DNA of 64,000 bases from Notolepis coatsorum (Eukaryota; Chordata; Actinopteri; Aulopiformes; Paralepididae). The DNA is taken from NCBI GenBank assembly GCA_963971535.1, contig OZ020592.1, forward strand, positions 123,494,063 to 123,558,062. The letters run 5' to 3'. Both the position numbers and the translations under genes were made by a program. The notes beneath the pieces were generated by a model. It made no database searches and had not been told where the DNA came from. It saw only the letters and a list, made by a program, of their open reading frames with translations. Of this stretch, positions 37,020 through 49,500 are shown piece after piece. The stretch's first letter is position 1. Every line of letters starts with the position of its first letter.

Positions 37020-37920
37020 CTCATATCGATACTCTTATTTTGAAAGTCCTGTGCGGGTCTCATTTCCGCCCCAAGCGCAGCTCCAGTCATAATATCTATG
37101 GCTCTGTCAGCTAGCAACGTTCGGTTCATATGATACTCTTATTTTGAAAAAACCTGTGGCAACTCCGCGAGTCATATCCGCCCAGTCCGTGCTTCTGCTC
37201 GCATTACAGCCGAGCGGGGCTACACAGCAGTGCGCCTATTTTGCTAGCCGAAAAATGTCTGTGGTGTCAAATGCATCTAACATGCGTTGCATCGTCGCCA
37301 TTCCTTTATGCCCACATCGCCCGAAATGAACGTTACGTTACGTTAGCGTAAGCTAACAAGCTAATCCTGATCAGAGGCAGAGCAGAGCCATAGAGAACAA
37401 CAGACAGTGTGGACTGGGGAAAGGGAAATGGGGGGGCACTCTCCCTTTCCCTGTGTGTGTGCGTTTGGAAAGATGATGAAGTCACTAGTCAGGACTCAGG
37501 ACAGGAGTATATTATAGTAAACTGAGGATTACTGAGGATGGACAGATAATGTTGATATTCAAATATAAAAAAGTTTCGAGAGGAGTGGAAGTTTGAAGAC
37601 AGACTAGACTACAATATGATGCAGGGGTGGTGAGTTGAAACAGTGTGTGTGTGTGTGTGTCCCGACCCAACTTCTATGTTTCAATAAATTATTTGCATTT
37701 AAAACTATTAACGCTGACTCATTCCTTCAGTCCACTCAAAATTATGCTAATATTCCTTATGTTGTTTATGATATTAATTGAAAATAGCATATGAGAGTAT
37801 TATATAGTAATAATAACACATGGCGATATACTAAAAAGCTATTTATAATTTTTGGCTGGTAAAAAATCTGCCTGGCTGGTAGTTTTTAAAATCTACCAGC
37901 CAAATGGCTGGTAAGTCAAA
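36945..37920. mobile_element. Nested insertion with CCAGCCAAATGGCTGG-type ends
   Basis: The right end (37853-37917) contains TACCAGCCAAATGGCTGGTA and GGCTGGTAGTTTTTAAAATC. The left end (36950-36985) has the related CCCGCCAACCGCCAATGGCG and GGGCAGATTT. Inside, TCATATSGATACTCTTATTT occurs twice (37020 and 37124). It seems to sit in the intron between two exons of the PIN gene. The target duplication is not clear. Confidence 0.45.
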
Positions 37921-37929
37921 AAGTTAATT

Positions 37930-38490
37930 TTGTTCCGTGGGGAGAGCTGCTAAACCCTGTAGAGAAGGACACCAGGGTCTTCCTGTCCCGTGTGTTATCG
38001 AAGGGGTTTACTTCTTCCAACCATCCAACTATGGTGGAGCTGCTAGCACTTTGACTACTTGACCCAGACAATACGCTGCTGCGTCTGTTCAACCTGTCTG
38101 GATGTTGGTCTTGCTCATCTTGCCCTAAAGAATAGAATTTGTTAAAAGTTTTTATTAAATTGAGATGTCACTCACAACATAGAATATGATTGAAAACTGC
38201 AAGTGCTTTCATCACAATGAAAAATAAAACAAACGTACGATTTCCAGTGGATTTACTTCTTGCACCATTGTATAGCTCGGTTCTGCATTCCAAATGGCAT
38301 CTAAGTTTGGGATCATCTCCGTTTTTCCAGTCTTCATGTAGTCTTCTGATTAATGCTTCATCATCCACACTCTCAGAATAAGACTAAATCTGTGCGTAGC
38401 CTTTTTGGGTGACTTTTGAGAGTTTTTTAATCCCAGTCTCAGGACCACCACAGATGAAGCACCTTAAGCAACAAGCTACAGAATCCTCTT
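37930..38490 (-). pseudogene. 5' exons of the PIN-element gene
   Basis: Starting at an ATG near 38490 the minus strand reads MEEDSVACCLRCFICGGPET and KLSKVTQKGYAQI, one TAG stop, then SVDDEALIRRLHEDWKNGDD, LRCHLECRTELYNGARSKS. The Cys/His spacing (CxxCFICG ... CHLEC) looks like a zinc-binding head and matches my memory of the same family. A donor-like GTACGT follows near 38238. An acceptor (TTCTATTCTTTAG, about 38128) opens a second exon (GQDEQDQHPDRLNRRSSVLS ... STIVGWLEEVNPFDN). The single stop and the intron insertion mark the copy as broken. Confidence 0.55.
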
Positions 38491-38587
38491 CCATGTTGTA
38501 GTCTACTAAAAGACAAGTGTCATGATTCATGTCAAAACATACAGAACTGGTCCACACAGCATGACTTATTGATGGAGTGAGTGAACT

Positions 38588-39082
38588 ACAAGATTATATA
38601 TATTTTTTTTGATCAACTTTTTCTCCCATTTTCTATTTTTCTCCCATCTCAATTTTCGTATCATCCAATTCAACCCTCCCCTGTCTTTGAACGCTGTTTC
38701 ATGCCTCCCACAAGCCGGCTGCAATGTGGACTAAGTCATACATAGCACGAGTCCCCTCCGATACTCGAGGTAACAGCAGTCGCATCTTTCTCGGTCTTTC
38801 AGCGTCAGGGGTCTGGGCTTTGGAGGGGCCCCGCCCCCGTCACTTCCTGATTCTACTGCGCAGGCGCACCAACCGACCTGTAAGAGTCGCTGTCCACAAC
38901 GCCCGATCCCCACCCATCAGTTTCCCTCCCCCTAATACTGCCAATGTGTATTAGTGCGGACGACCAGCTAAACTGAAAGCAATGTGGAGCGCTGGGCTCG
39001 AACATGGAGGCGAACCTGTTCGAGCCCAGTCTCCAGTATTGGTGGTGAGCGCCTTGCCCACTGCACCACGTAGCCGCAACCC
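38588..39082 (-). mobile_element. tRNA-headed SINE
   Basis: On the minus strand the head reads GCGGCTACGTGGTGCAGTGG (A box) and, 50 bp on, a GTTCGAGCCCAGC-type B box. A body shared with 62560-63003 follows (CACATTGGCAGTATTAGGGG-like; GTAAGAGTCGCTGT... on the + strand) with a pyrimidine-rich tail. There is a partial duplication of the B-box region (TCGAACATGGAGGCGAACCT then GTTCGAGCCCAG). Confidence 0.7.
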
Positions 39083-40669
39083 TACAAGATTATCTTCACT
39101 GAAAAAGTAGATCACCACACAAAGTCCAGCTGATCTTATAACCACTCTGATGCTAGCTATCTATCTAATGTTAGCTGTAAGCAAACTTTAGCTAGGTGAA
39201 TGGTTGTTTATTGTTAGCAATAAACTAGAGAAAATTGATAAAGTGCTACATTTACAGTTATCAAACCTTTTGCCAGCAGAGGAAAACCAATTACTCTCCC
39301 AAAGAGTAGTTAAACGATCATACCTTAAAATCGTTTTTGTTGTGCAGAAATATTTGCCATGATGCAGCACTCCTGCTCCTTCCCCACATGCAGACAGTGT
39401 ATCATACTGAGCATGTGCACAGTAGGTGAACACTTATTAGTGTTTTGCAAATTTTCATATTTTATTTTCCAGAATAGAATCAAACGAACAACACCTCAGT
39501 CCCATACCGTTGATTATACCCTTTTTGCTGTACATTATAGCTTAAAATATATTATACTATCAATATTATATGGCCAGGGAGCCATTCTTACTCAAAACTA
39601 ATCGTTGGAATAGATTCAGCACCCCTGAAAACCCCTAGTTAGTCACCCCACACGTTAATATTTGATTTACATTTTTTTCATATTTTTCGCCCAAACCCCC
39701 TGGGCTCCTTAACTTTGATTGGCTCTCCAGAATTTTCCCAGAGGATTTGGGTTTGAATAAATTGAGTGGTGTTAGTAGACACCTATAGGAACACTTTGGT
39801 GAAGAAAGCTATTGGTAATACATTTTTTCACAGATGCTCCAAACATCTTGCTAAAATTCCCTAACTAATTGTCGAATGTACAAAATCGCTAGCTCAATGC
39901 TAATCAGCTAATAATGTAGCTTCATCCTGAGTCATGCTAGCGAAGCTCCAAGCTCAATTTGGTTAAATGAAAACTAGAAAGAAACCATTTCAGAAGTACT
40001 TATAATTGTATTGATATGCTGTACGATAAGAACATGGTCTATATACATTTTGAATGCTTTTGAGAGTTTAATATGGAACGTGAGGAATGTTCCCATATGC
40101 TAGCGCACTTTAGCCTAATTTAGCATAAGACAGATGGATATTCCCACGTGCTGTGATAAGGTAGCCTACTTTAGCTTAGCATAGCTAAAAGTAGCCTGAT
40201 TGATTATTCATTCTAAAAGCAATAAAAAGATGATGAAGCGATAAAAGATGGTAAATAGCTTTTATTTTCTGAATGCCTGTATAACGCAGGCCAGGTTTTT
40301 CTAGCACCCTGTTCCACCTCCGGGAGGAGTTCCCAGGAGTCCCGACCGACCACCACTCATCACGTGTGCCTACGCGGGACGAGGCAGTGTGCCAGACCGA
40401 CACAAAATGGTGAGCCAACCCACTGAACCTCAGATCTAGATCAAGGCTATGCCCGGCCTGATCTGATTACCCCTGTTGCCTCAACACCCTGTTGCCTCAA
40501 CAGCCTGGTAGGATTGTGAAATTACCTTCCTCATTCCCAGTGAGGAAGTGGATCAGGAATTAACTAACTAATTGAACGAGAGCACAAGGACTTCCAAGGG
40601 CTTTGACCCCGGTTCACCTTTTGTATTTTGATATTGTATTTTGTATTTGATTGATGCACATTGTATATA

Positions 40670-41215
40670 TGGGTACTGATATTTTTCCTATAAGAAGGGA
40701 GAGTTAAAGGGTAAATGCACCCAGTAAGATACTTGAATCACTGATATTTCTCCTATAAGAAGGGAGAATTAAAGGGTAAGTGCACCCAGTAAGATACTTG
40801 AACCACTGATATTTCTCCTATAAGAAGGGAGAATTAAAGGGTAAGTGCACCCAGTAAGATACTTGAACCACTGATATTTCTCCTATAAGAGGGAGAGTTA
40901 AAGGGTAAATGCACCCAATAAGATACCTGAACTACTGATGTTCTCCTGTAAAGAGGACGAGTTAAAGGGTCAATGTACCCAGTAAGATACTTGAATCTCA
41001 CTGATAACATATTGATTATAGTTGAATCACTGCTGGTTCTCCTGTAAAGAAAGTTGGTTTACAGGGTCATTTCACCTGATACGGTATTTGCATTCCTATA
41101 ACCTTGAATATTTCTATTGGTACTTTGTTCCTATTACACCTGCAAAGGAAGAGTTTAAAGGGTAATTTCACCTAATAAGGTACTTGTATTCCCTAGCACA
41201 CTTAAAGGTTTAAAT
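40670..41215. repeat. 66-bp tandem repeat, decaying rightward
   Basis: The unit contains CTGATATTTCTCCTATAAGA, then AGTTAAAGGGTAAATGCACC and CAGTAAGATACTTGAA. The first four copies are near identical and later ones are progressively diverged. It lies inside the LTR-like insertion. Confidence 0.9.
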
Positions 41216-41792
41216 TAATATGTTTAAACACTTACCTATTGAAATGATAAACTGATATAGAGTTTACTGAACGATAAACTGTTATAGAGTTTACTGATCT
41301 GCAATTGCAGAAGAAAGAAAATGAGTTACTCACGAAAAAGGGATACATCTAATGTCCAACTTTAAACCTAGCTTTTAGCTAGTGATAACCTCAGAGACGT
41401 CTGAACCGAACCAAATGTGTTGATCCAATCAACTTAGAACCTGATATCGAACAAACCCTCCTGAAAGAAGGAGTGGTTAATGAAAGAACCTAAAAGGGAT
41501 ACTTCACTTTACCTCACTGTATGTATTGTAATTGTCTAGCTAGCGCGCTTGTTGTGAATAAACTACCGGTCACTGTTATAACCTTGTCTTTGGTCTACTA
41601 CTCCTTTAACTGTGTATATTACTCCTCTCCTCATTCGAACCTAGAACTGGTCTGTGGCGAACAGCTGTTACTGTTAGTGACACAAGTGCTACATATGTGA
41701 CAAATAAACCTCTTGAATCTTGAATGTCCCATCCATGTAGTAATGCTATAGAAGAAGACACATCGATGTAGTCACATGTCCCATCCATGAGA

Positions 41793-41888
41793 TAACCCGT
41801 TCACTACCACACTACCAAAGGGTTAACCCTTTCACTGCAACAATACAGAAGGTTAACCCTTTCACTGCAACAATACAGAAGGTTAACC
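41793..41888. repeat. GTTAACCC repeat array, left of the LTR element
   Basis: Three units of CCCTTTCACTGCAACAATAC followed by AGAAGGTTAA. The array resumes at 52145 after the LTR element. Confidence 0.85.
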
Positions 41889-42780
41889 TGAAGTAGATTC
41901 CCAAGCTCAATAACGGTTCTGCTCTGTATCAGAACCGGGTGGTTAGTACTCTGCGTTGTTTCAATAACTCTAAAGCTCTGGGAATCACTTATTTCTTCTC
42001 AGCGGTGCAGGCAGAAGGAATTCAGGAGGAAAAGGTAGTTAACAACAGCTGTTTAATCAAAGTCAAGAGTTGTATACAAATTACAATAAAGAAATGCTAT
42101 AATTGTGATCAAAGACCCTATGCCGTCTTGATAACAACCAGACTAATATTTATAGTAGATGAAGAATGATAGTTGATGATGGCTTTGTTCCCTTGGCTAG
42201 GGATCAAAGTATAGTTCTGTTTTTCCCTCCAAAAGCGATGTCCTTTGTTCTTCTGCCGACCTGCCTGCCTTGAGTGTGGATGGGTGGTAAGAGGTGTTGT
42301 CCTGTGAGTTGGGTTTTCAGAGTCTCCCTCCCCCTCACAACATCCCATCTTATCTCAAGGCGCAGGGTCTCGTTGTGATGACATCATAAGCTGTGGTTTG
42401 TCCAATCACCGCCTCTCTATGTTTGAATGCAAACGGAGGCGGTCCTTACCCAGTCAAATATACTTTCATTTGTTTTATTCAATCTAACAATCTACTTTAA
42501 TACATTGCATTTATTCATTTCCTAATATCTATTCCTAATATCTATATTTGAATTACCATTGATCACATAAACACAGAGATATTATTCTTGAACACATTTC
42601 TTTTCATAGTGACTTATTTTCACTTTAAGTGAAAACTAATTACCTAGTGAATTCTTACCCTAATATAAACAAGCCTATTCTATTTAAATTTTAACTTACA
42701 TCATCTGATTTTACACAGTTTAATATTTTTAGCTTTCATTTACTATACATTCTTCCATATCAAAAACTAAGTTGTTTATG

Positions 42781-42861
<81 letters not shown>

Positions 42862-43316
42862 CAGACCTTTGATGGTCACATTGATGTCTCCTAAAAGGAG
42901 ACACATGTTTCTCTAAACTAAGTTGTGTGTGTGTGTGTGTGTCATGCATGTGTCCTCTGTGTGTGTGTGTGTGTGTGTGTGAATGGGTAACTAAGGCTTA
43001 TCTGAACTCCTTCCTGTCCCCCACCCTGACGAACCCAGGTGGCTCTTTTGTTCTAGAACCCCCGAAGGGCTTATTCAAACAGTTCTTTATAGTTTACAGC
43101 CGGCTGTTGAGTGGCCCGACACCCAACCTTTTGTGAGGGGTCTTGCGTTAGTAAATAACCCTATCTATTTTAGTGAGACAGGGCAAAAGGGCAGAGTAAT
43201 TTAATCACCAGAAGAATGTATTTGGTTGACTGACTAGTGCAGCTATTTTCTCTAAATATAACAAATTAGTTTGATTTGAAATCCTATGATGATGATCTAT
43301 GTTAGAATCTACCACA
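41889..43316 (-). repeat. 3' LTR
   Basis: 1428 bp, TGAAGTAG...CTACCACA on the + strand (TGTGGTAG...CTACTTCA in element sense). It is nearly identical to 50668-52144; the main differences are the length of the (GT)n tract (42783-42858 here) and a 9-bp indel near 42690. A 76-codon frame in element sense (42118-42348) is conserved in both LTRs. Confidence 0.95.
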
Positions 43317-45603
43317 TTTCCACACTCGGATAGTTTATCTATCCTTAATATGTCAAACATAGATCTTAATTCCTACACACTACTATCTAGATAATACTTA
43401 AGACATTTTAAATCATATTAGGATAAAATACATACACTCAGATTCTAAAATTCAACCTAACATTCGTTTTCTATATCTCTTTCTTATGTATAATTATAAA
43501 TTCAATATAACACCTTTATTAGCAGTTTCAGTTTTGTGTCCCGTGTACAGTCTTTAACAACCTGTTTTCGTACCAAGATCAATTTCCATTGGTTTCAACT
43601 GTGAGTTGTCAAATTCTGACTTGGAGCAGTGAGGAGGGGGGTCAATGTTTTCTAGATTGACCCGGCCTCCTCTTTATCGCTCAGAACTGGTGCAGTTCAC
43701 GACTGCTGAATGGTGCCACCCATTCTGGGAGGTGGAATTAGAAAATCACACCCCGTCTTCTGTCGAGAACATCTTGACTCGTGTTGACCTCTATTAGGGG
43801 GTAGAACCCCCTGCTGTATTTTTCTATTTCTGTCACAGCGGTGGGGAGGTCGTTGCTGGCTGCTCAACCCCCGTTGACCCTTGGATTAGTGGAAGAGGTT
43901 CGCTTCTCTCCCCCTCCGCCTGGTCGTTGATAGGGGCGATAGCAGCTCCCCCCTTTCCCTTGTAGACCCCCTGGTCAATGGTTAAGGCCTGCAGCCCGTC
44001 TGTTGACAGCCGGAGTTGTTGCTGAGGCCTAGCCGCCTATCTCCTCGTTGGTTGCCTGTCGTTTCCCTCTGAAGCCTCAAGACCCGGTCACTGCGTTGGC
44101 CGGAACTCTCCCGGCCTGAGAGGTAGACTTCTCCTGGTTCTTCTCTAGGTGCCCTGCAGCGTTGGGATTCCCCATGGACTCTGGGTAGACACTAGCCAGT
44201 GTCTGGTTCCCCAGTCTCCCATTTGTATCCTGTAGTGAATATAGATTTCGCTTCGGGACAGTGCAGGTCACTTCTACCACAACAATTGATTGAGAATCCA
44301 TACTTTTCCTCCCTCAGACTCTCTTTACTGGTCTGAGCTTTGACAACTTTCTTTTCCAAATCATTTATCTATATATTTCATGGCTTCTAGATCATTAATT
44401 TTCAAAATTCTGAAAAATTCACATGGCTCTCATTATATTATGCTGTCAAAACAGTATACTCCACCACCCTTTGATGTGGAATAAAATTCTAAACATCATA
44501 CCTCCGTCCTCGGACAGCCGCACCCCGGCTCGGACAGTCAGCACTGACATCTCCACTCTCCCAGTAATCCTGTGTGTATGGCAACAAATCACAGTCCGCC
44601 TTAAACACACATCTTCCACACTCTCCGCCAGCCTTCATCAAGCCCACGGAGTCCCCCACAAGCCAATTATCAATTGCACATGTTCACACCCTACACAAAG
44701 ACTAACTTGGCCAATAGCGACCAAACCTATTGAGCTTTATTAATGTACAGAGAATCATGCTTCCCAACACTTTCACCAATCACGACACACACCCAGCCCG
44801 TAAAACCGGGTATTCAATGGGCGGAGAACAAAAATCCATGAACCAGCTCATGTCCATACACTTTGTTCCCAGTCCATTTTACAGACATATACTACCCAGT
44901 CCTGATGTGTCGAGATCACTCCCAGCTTGCCAGGTACCCTAAGAAAAAATATATAAAAAGAAAGGAAACAGAAAACAAAACATACAAAGAAAAACCATGC
45001 CAAACCAATAAATGAAAAAATAATCCAAACTTGTGAGCTTTTTTTTTTTTTTTTTTTTCAACTAATTTTTAACCTATCATCTAGAGGCTTATGCACCCCT
45101 GTATTAACTAAGAAACAAAAAAGGGAAATCAAATGAATAAACAAAATGAACGCTCCCGGCCTAAGTCAGGAATTGCTCGTAACACACTAGAAAAGAGAAG
45201 TAAAAATAAAAGTAACCACCTATTTCTATTACCCATAACTGTTAATACCCATTTATCAATACTATAAACCACTATGGGTCTTTTTAATCTCCTAATCATG
45301 CACTCCACCCTTTGACCAATCTGAATATTGACCAAGCATGGATAATTTACTGACCACTAGCTTCCGCAGTGTCAATATTAACTGTTTAACATAATTAGAT
45401 TTTCTTGTTAGTCTGATTAGTTCATGCATTTGTCAGTCACTCATACATCCGTTTTTAGTAACTTCCATTCATAATCTAATCACCTAACCCCTCTATTTAT
45501 TTTTTATTCTATTTTTATTCTAATCTAATTAGGAGCATATTTTATCATTCAATATATCCCACCTTCACCCTAGTCAGTTGCATATATTTTTATTCTGCCG
45601 GTG
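43317..45603 (-). other. Internal region downstream of gag, non-coding
   Basis: Position and orientation predict pol, but no polymerase motif is readable in any frame. An AT-rich part (44340-45600) is followed by a GC-richer block (43600-44300). A poly-T of 20 or so lies at 45038-45058. Presumed deletion or replacement of pol. Confidence 0.6.
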
Positions 45604-46593
45604 GCCTCTGCAGACATGACCTTTGAAAATGACCTTTCACTCCACAGATCCAACAACACTGGCGGTCTCCCCCGGGTTGTGGGACTCCATCCGCCGCACC
45701 GCGTATCCATTCGGATTCCTGCCTCTGCCTCCACCTCTTCCTCGTGGTTGCCACCCGATTGCCCCTCTCGACCTTTGTTGTTGTTCTGGCGCAGGACCCC
45801 CTTGTGTTCCCGCTTGAGCCCGTCTCTGGCCATCTGGTTCTCCATTGGAACCTGTCTCCCCTCCGGGCTGTGTGGACTGGATTAGGCCTTGGAGGTATTC
45901 CACTACCTGTCTAGCCTCGGTTAGCTGTTGTTCTAGAGGGAGGCACGTCTTCCCCTCTTCCTCCACCCTGGCCCTCGTTGACTGGCTCCTAGTCATCGGG
46001 CCACATCTCTCAGTTTGGTACTGATGGTGGGGGTGGAGAAAACCTGGGCACGAGACACAAGTGGGCTGTAGAAACTGTTCATGTATCGCTCTCCTCAGCC
46101 GCTTTCGTTGTCCCTTGGTTAACTGGCAGTCTCCCGCAACGGACACTTCAGCGTGGATCGGCTCGGGTAATACAGTTGTCTCTGGGTCGCTTGCTGCAAC
46201 GACTCCCTGTGGCGGGGTTAAAGACATTATTTCCAGTCCCTCCGTCACACTGGACACTAGAGGGGAGTCGATCACATTCCAGTCAATTAGGTTAACGTCA
46301 CTGTTCAATTCGGTCAATGTAATGTCTGCAGAGGTTATCGGCATTACCCCACTACCGGCATTATTTCTTTTCATCACCTTTCGTAATCTCTTTTTCTGTT
46401 TTTTAATTTGGGTACGCATTCTATACCGGCCTCCTTTAAATACAAGGTTCTGTAATGGCCTGAATATCTTTGGCCATTTTTTCGTCACTTTTATTGTGAC
46501 ATCTCCAGTCGTTGAAATAGACTTGTCTACCCTTTCTATGGTTAGTGCATCTAACCCTCCAGTTGCTCCTATCTGTGTACTTTCCATTCTCAC
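45604..46593 (-). pseudogene. Retroelement gag remnant with CCHC zinc knuckle
   Basis: A 318-codon frame (46593-45637) is rich in basic residues near its start and in Gln, Gly and Arg near its end (a GRGGGRGR-like stretch). Overlapping its end in another frame (about 45658-45614) is a nucleocapsid-type knuckle of the form C-x2-C-x4-H-x4-C. Gag with such a knuckle packages element RNA. The change of frame before the knuckle breaks the protein. I cannot say whether it is retroviral or Ty3-like. Confidence 0.6.
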
Positions 46594-49500
46594 CCTTCTT
46601 CAAACACTCGTAATGTCACCGTTTGGAAAGCAAGTTTCTCTGTATTCAAACTATTTTTACCAAACTTGAGTTAATTTCACTCACACTTCTGTATTGGTGC
46701 AAACAGGAATTGATAACTCGCTGTGTGATACTATACCCCCCGACTTTCAACAGTCTCTTTGATTTCCCTGTTGGGGTTCGAAATTGTCAGCGCTGGCCGT
46801 CCGTCCCGGAGCAGCTGTGACGAGAGAAGAAAAAAATACACTTAATTATCAGTGACATTTCCCGTTCACAATCCATCATTTATCTTTAAGCATGGAATGT
46901 CGGGCATCTCCTATACTAAAATCACTTGAGAGCATTTGTGCAATCTTCGTTTTTGATTTATCAATGACACAGCCTTAATCTTTTTCCAGTTGTCTCCATT
47001 GGAAAACCAGAACTCTCAATCCCGTTGTCATGATCCTCCTTAACACAACTCCGGGGAACTTATTTTGCATCAGCCTCCTCCTTCTGTTGGTCAATCAGAA
47101 ATTTGTTATTTACAGCCTATCATTTCTAAACATCTGTATTGGACATGGTAATTTAGGTGAATAATCTCACTTTTACTCTAATTGTTCTTTGCAAATGACT
47201 ATGTGTATAATTACACTTTATCTTCGCTTCTATGTGTAACTATATTCATTTCTGTCCGTGAAAGCCTAACAATGTATTCCGCTCATATTACATTATACAT
47301 ATCAGTAACATACATATTTTCCATTCATAATTTCTCACACAGTTACTATATTTCCCCCGTAACACCTAACCCCTTAGGTGTTAAAACGAGCTTCCCACGA
47401 GAACAGAAATCAATTTTCAGTGCCTTATGTCACTGAAGTCCCTGCGCATTTAGAACAGTGTCACACAACCCGTTCATAAACACAGGTGCCGACACCATCC
47501 CCACATTGAAATCCCTGCCGACAAATGACATCTCACTGGTCAACCTAACTTGTAGCCCACGGCGTCCCCCTCCAGCTTGCAATCCTGGAGCGTGACACCC
47601 CGGGCTTCCTACTCAAGGACATCCAAAGTTCATTCCACTCACAACCACTGCCACACACACACAGCACCTCCGACACCACTCAACCACCGTAACCACAGTC
47701 ACCCAAAAACCCACACACAATATAACCCAATGCGCGTAGTGTGGCAGCGAGCCTTTGACGAGTGCACGCATAGCGCATCCCCGTTAATGCGCGGTGGCAG
47801 ACAGCGAGCCCACCCCCGCCACGACGTCCAGCAGTCCCCGTACCCCCGCTAAAATGAAAATGTGCGCAGTGTGGCAGCGAGCATCGACGAGTCGCACACA
47901 GCGCATCCCCGTCACCGCGTGGAGGCAGACAGTGAGCTACGACGATCTGTCCACCCACACCCCCATCACAGGCGCAGCCGAGCAGAGTAAATATGCTCCG
48001 ACTTACGGCCCACCAACATGAACGCCACACAAAAATCACTGACACGGAGTCCACCGCGTTGCCCCGTGTCAGCAGCGCTACATTTCTCCGTTAAGTCAAG
48101 AGACCGGAAGGTGGCCGGAGACCTGGAGAGAGCCGGAGAGTACGTCCCCATCGCCGGTTGAGTACGACCTCATTGTCCTAACGCCAGCCAATACCACTAC
48201 CAGCACTAGAAATTCCCTAAAAATAACAATAAAACTGAATATGGAACAACAACATACACTAAACAAGTCCCAAACTCAACCAACTGCCTTCGAACCCTAC
48301 AGTAAACAGCAATAAACAATAAACCTAGCACTACACCGCGTTCGAAACCCATAAAGAAAACAACACATTCATATACAGGCCCAAACTAGGAGAGAAAGAG
48401 AGAGCGTTTCGGGGGGGCCGAGGGGGGAAGAAAATATGGAAGAGAGGCGGCGTGGGAACGAGAGCCCTCGTTCATACCACACCACACCACAACATAGTCT
48501 GTGCCCATACCCATGAGGGGAGTGAGGGGGAGGGAGTGAGCGAGAGGGAGAGAGCGAGAGGGGGGGGGGGGGGGTAAGAGAGAGAGAGAGGGGGGAGGTG
48601 AGAGGGAGAGGGGGGGGGGGTGAGAGAAGGAAAGAGAGAGAAGGAAAGAGAGAGGGGGAGCGAGGGGGGGGGGTGAGAGAGAGTGTACGAGGGGGAGGGG
48701 GGCCAAGGCCCCACATTCCACCACCAGATTAAAGCACAACAATCCACTCTCACTTCACCAGCACACTAACCCCCAAATGAAAACGTTCTGTGAGCAGAAC
48801 CCAAAAAATAAACTCATCCTGTCCTCTTCTGCCCCCTACCGTTTTCCTAAATAAACTCCACCTTCCCCTTAACAATGGACGCTTGGTGCCCCTCCCAAGA
48901 TGGACGCCGGCGCCCCTACTAAGATGGACGTCCCATCGCGAGACATCCCGAGAGCCCCGTCATGCCATGACGTCAGCACAGTTAGCTTAGCTTCGTTAGC
49001 CACGTCGCAGGCCGCCAGACCGCGCACCCTTATGACGTCACAACCGGCGACCGCTTTAGCCGTTAGCGCGGCTAGGTAGCATTAGCTTAGCTTCTCCCAT
49101 GATCCCATAAAAACGTTCCCCAACGACCCATCGACCCGTTTCGCCGCGCAGGCCGTCTCCTCGCAATGTTAATATAACACCACATTCCCCACAACAGAAC
49201 CCCAATCCCCTCAAAACGCCAGTGTAGTGATCTAAACAGAAATATAAAAACATAACAGCCTTTAGGCCGCCGCAAAACACTAGTTTGACCCCTCTGTCGT
49301 CACCACCGGTGAGCTCAGAACGACTTCCGGGTCCCCGCAACATACTATCCCGTTCACCTAAAACATTATACAACTATTTTATAGAAGTCCAATGTGAAAA
49401 TGTTTAAGTGCCTAACACATCCCCGTAATCCCAAGACACTATCGATCGACCTTATACATTTGAACCTACGCCTATTTGTCCGCCGCATCCTCCGGTCGCC

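Larger units (their letters stand above)
34875..39865 (-). mobile_element. 5-kb TIR DNA transposon with PIN/XPG-like gene
   Basis: The ends GTTAGGGAATTTTAGCAAGA and the inverted copy form TIRs of about 306 bp (34875-35180 and 39560-39865), flanked by TA on both sides (34873-34874 and 39866-39867). The flanks join without a gap. The interior holds a spliced minus-strand gene with a PIN/XPG-type nuclease-like domain and a Cys-rich CXC tail, a tRNA-headed SINE, and a nested insertion of about 1 kb. I saw no DDE transposase. The superfamily is unresolved; Academ-type elements, some of which are reported to carry XPG nucleases, are one candidate from memory. Confidence 0.75.
32125..41693. mobile_element. 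LTR-like insertion (TG...CA) carrying nested elements
   Basis: It begins TGTAACCCAGG and ends GTGCTACA, flanked by TATG on both sides (32121-32124 and 41694-41697), inside a LINE 3' end whose two halves match when joined. Once the LINE (32173-34497) and the TIR element (34875-39865) are removed, about 2.2 kb remain, including a 66-bp tandem array. TG/CA ends and a 4-bp duplication suggest a solo LTR, but no second LTR copy is in the window and no coding sequence supports it. Confidence 0.55.

Noticed and set aside
43317..45600. Search for pol or env of the LTR element
   Set aside because: Frames there are short and show no protease, RT, integrase or envelope motif; none is claimed.
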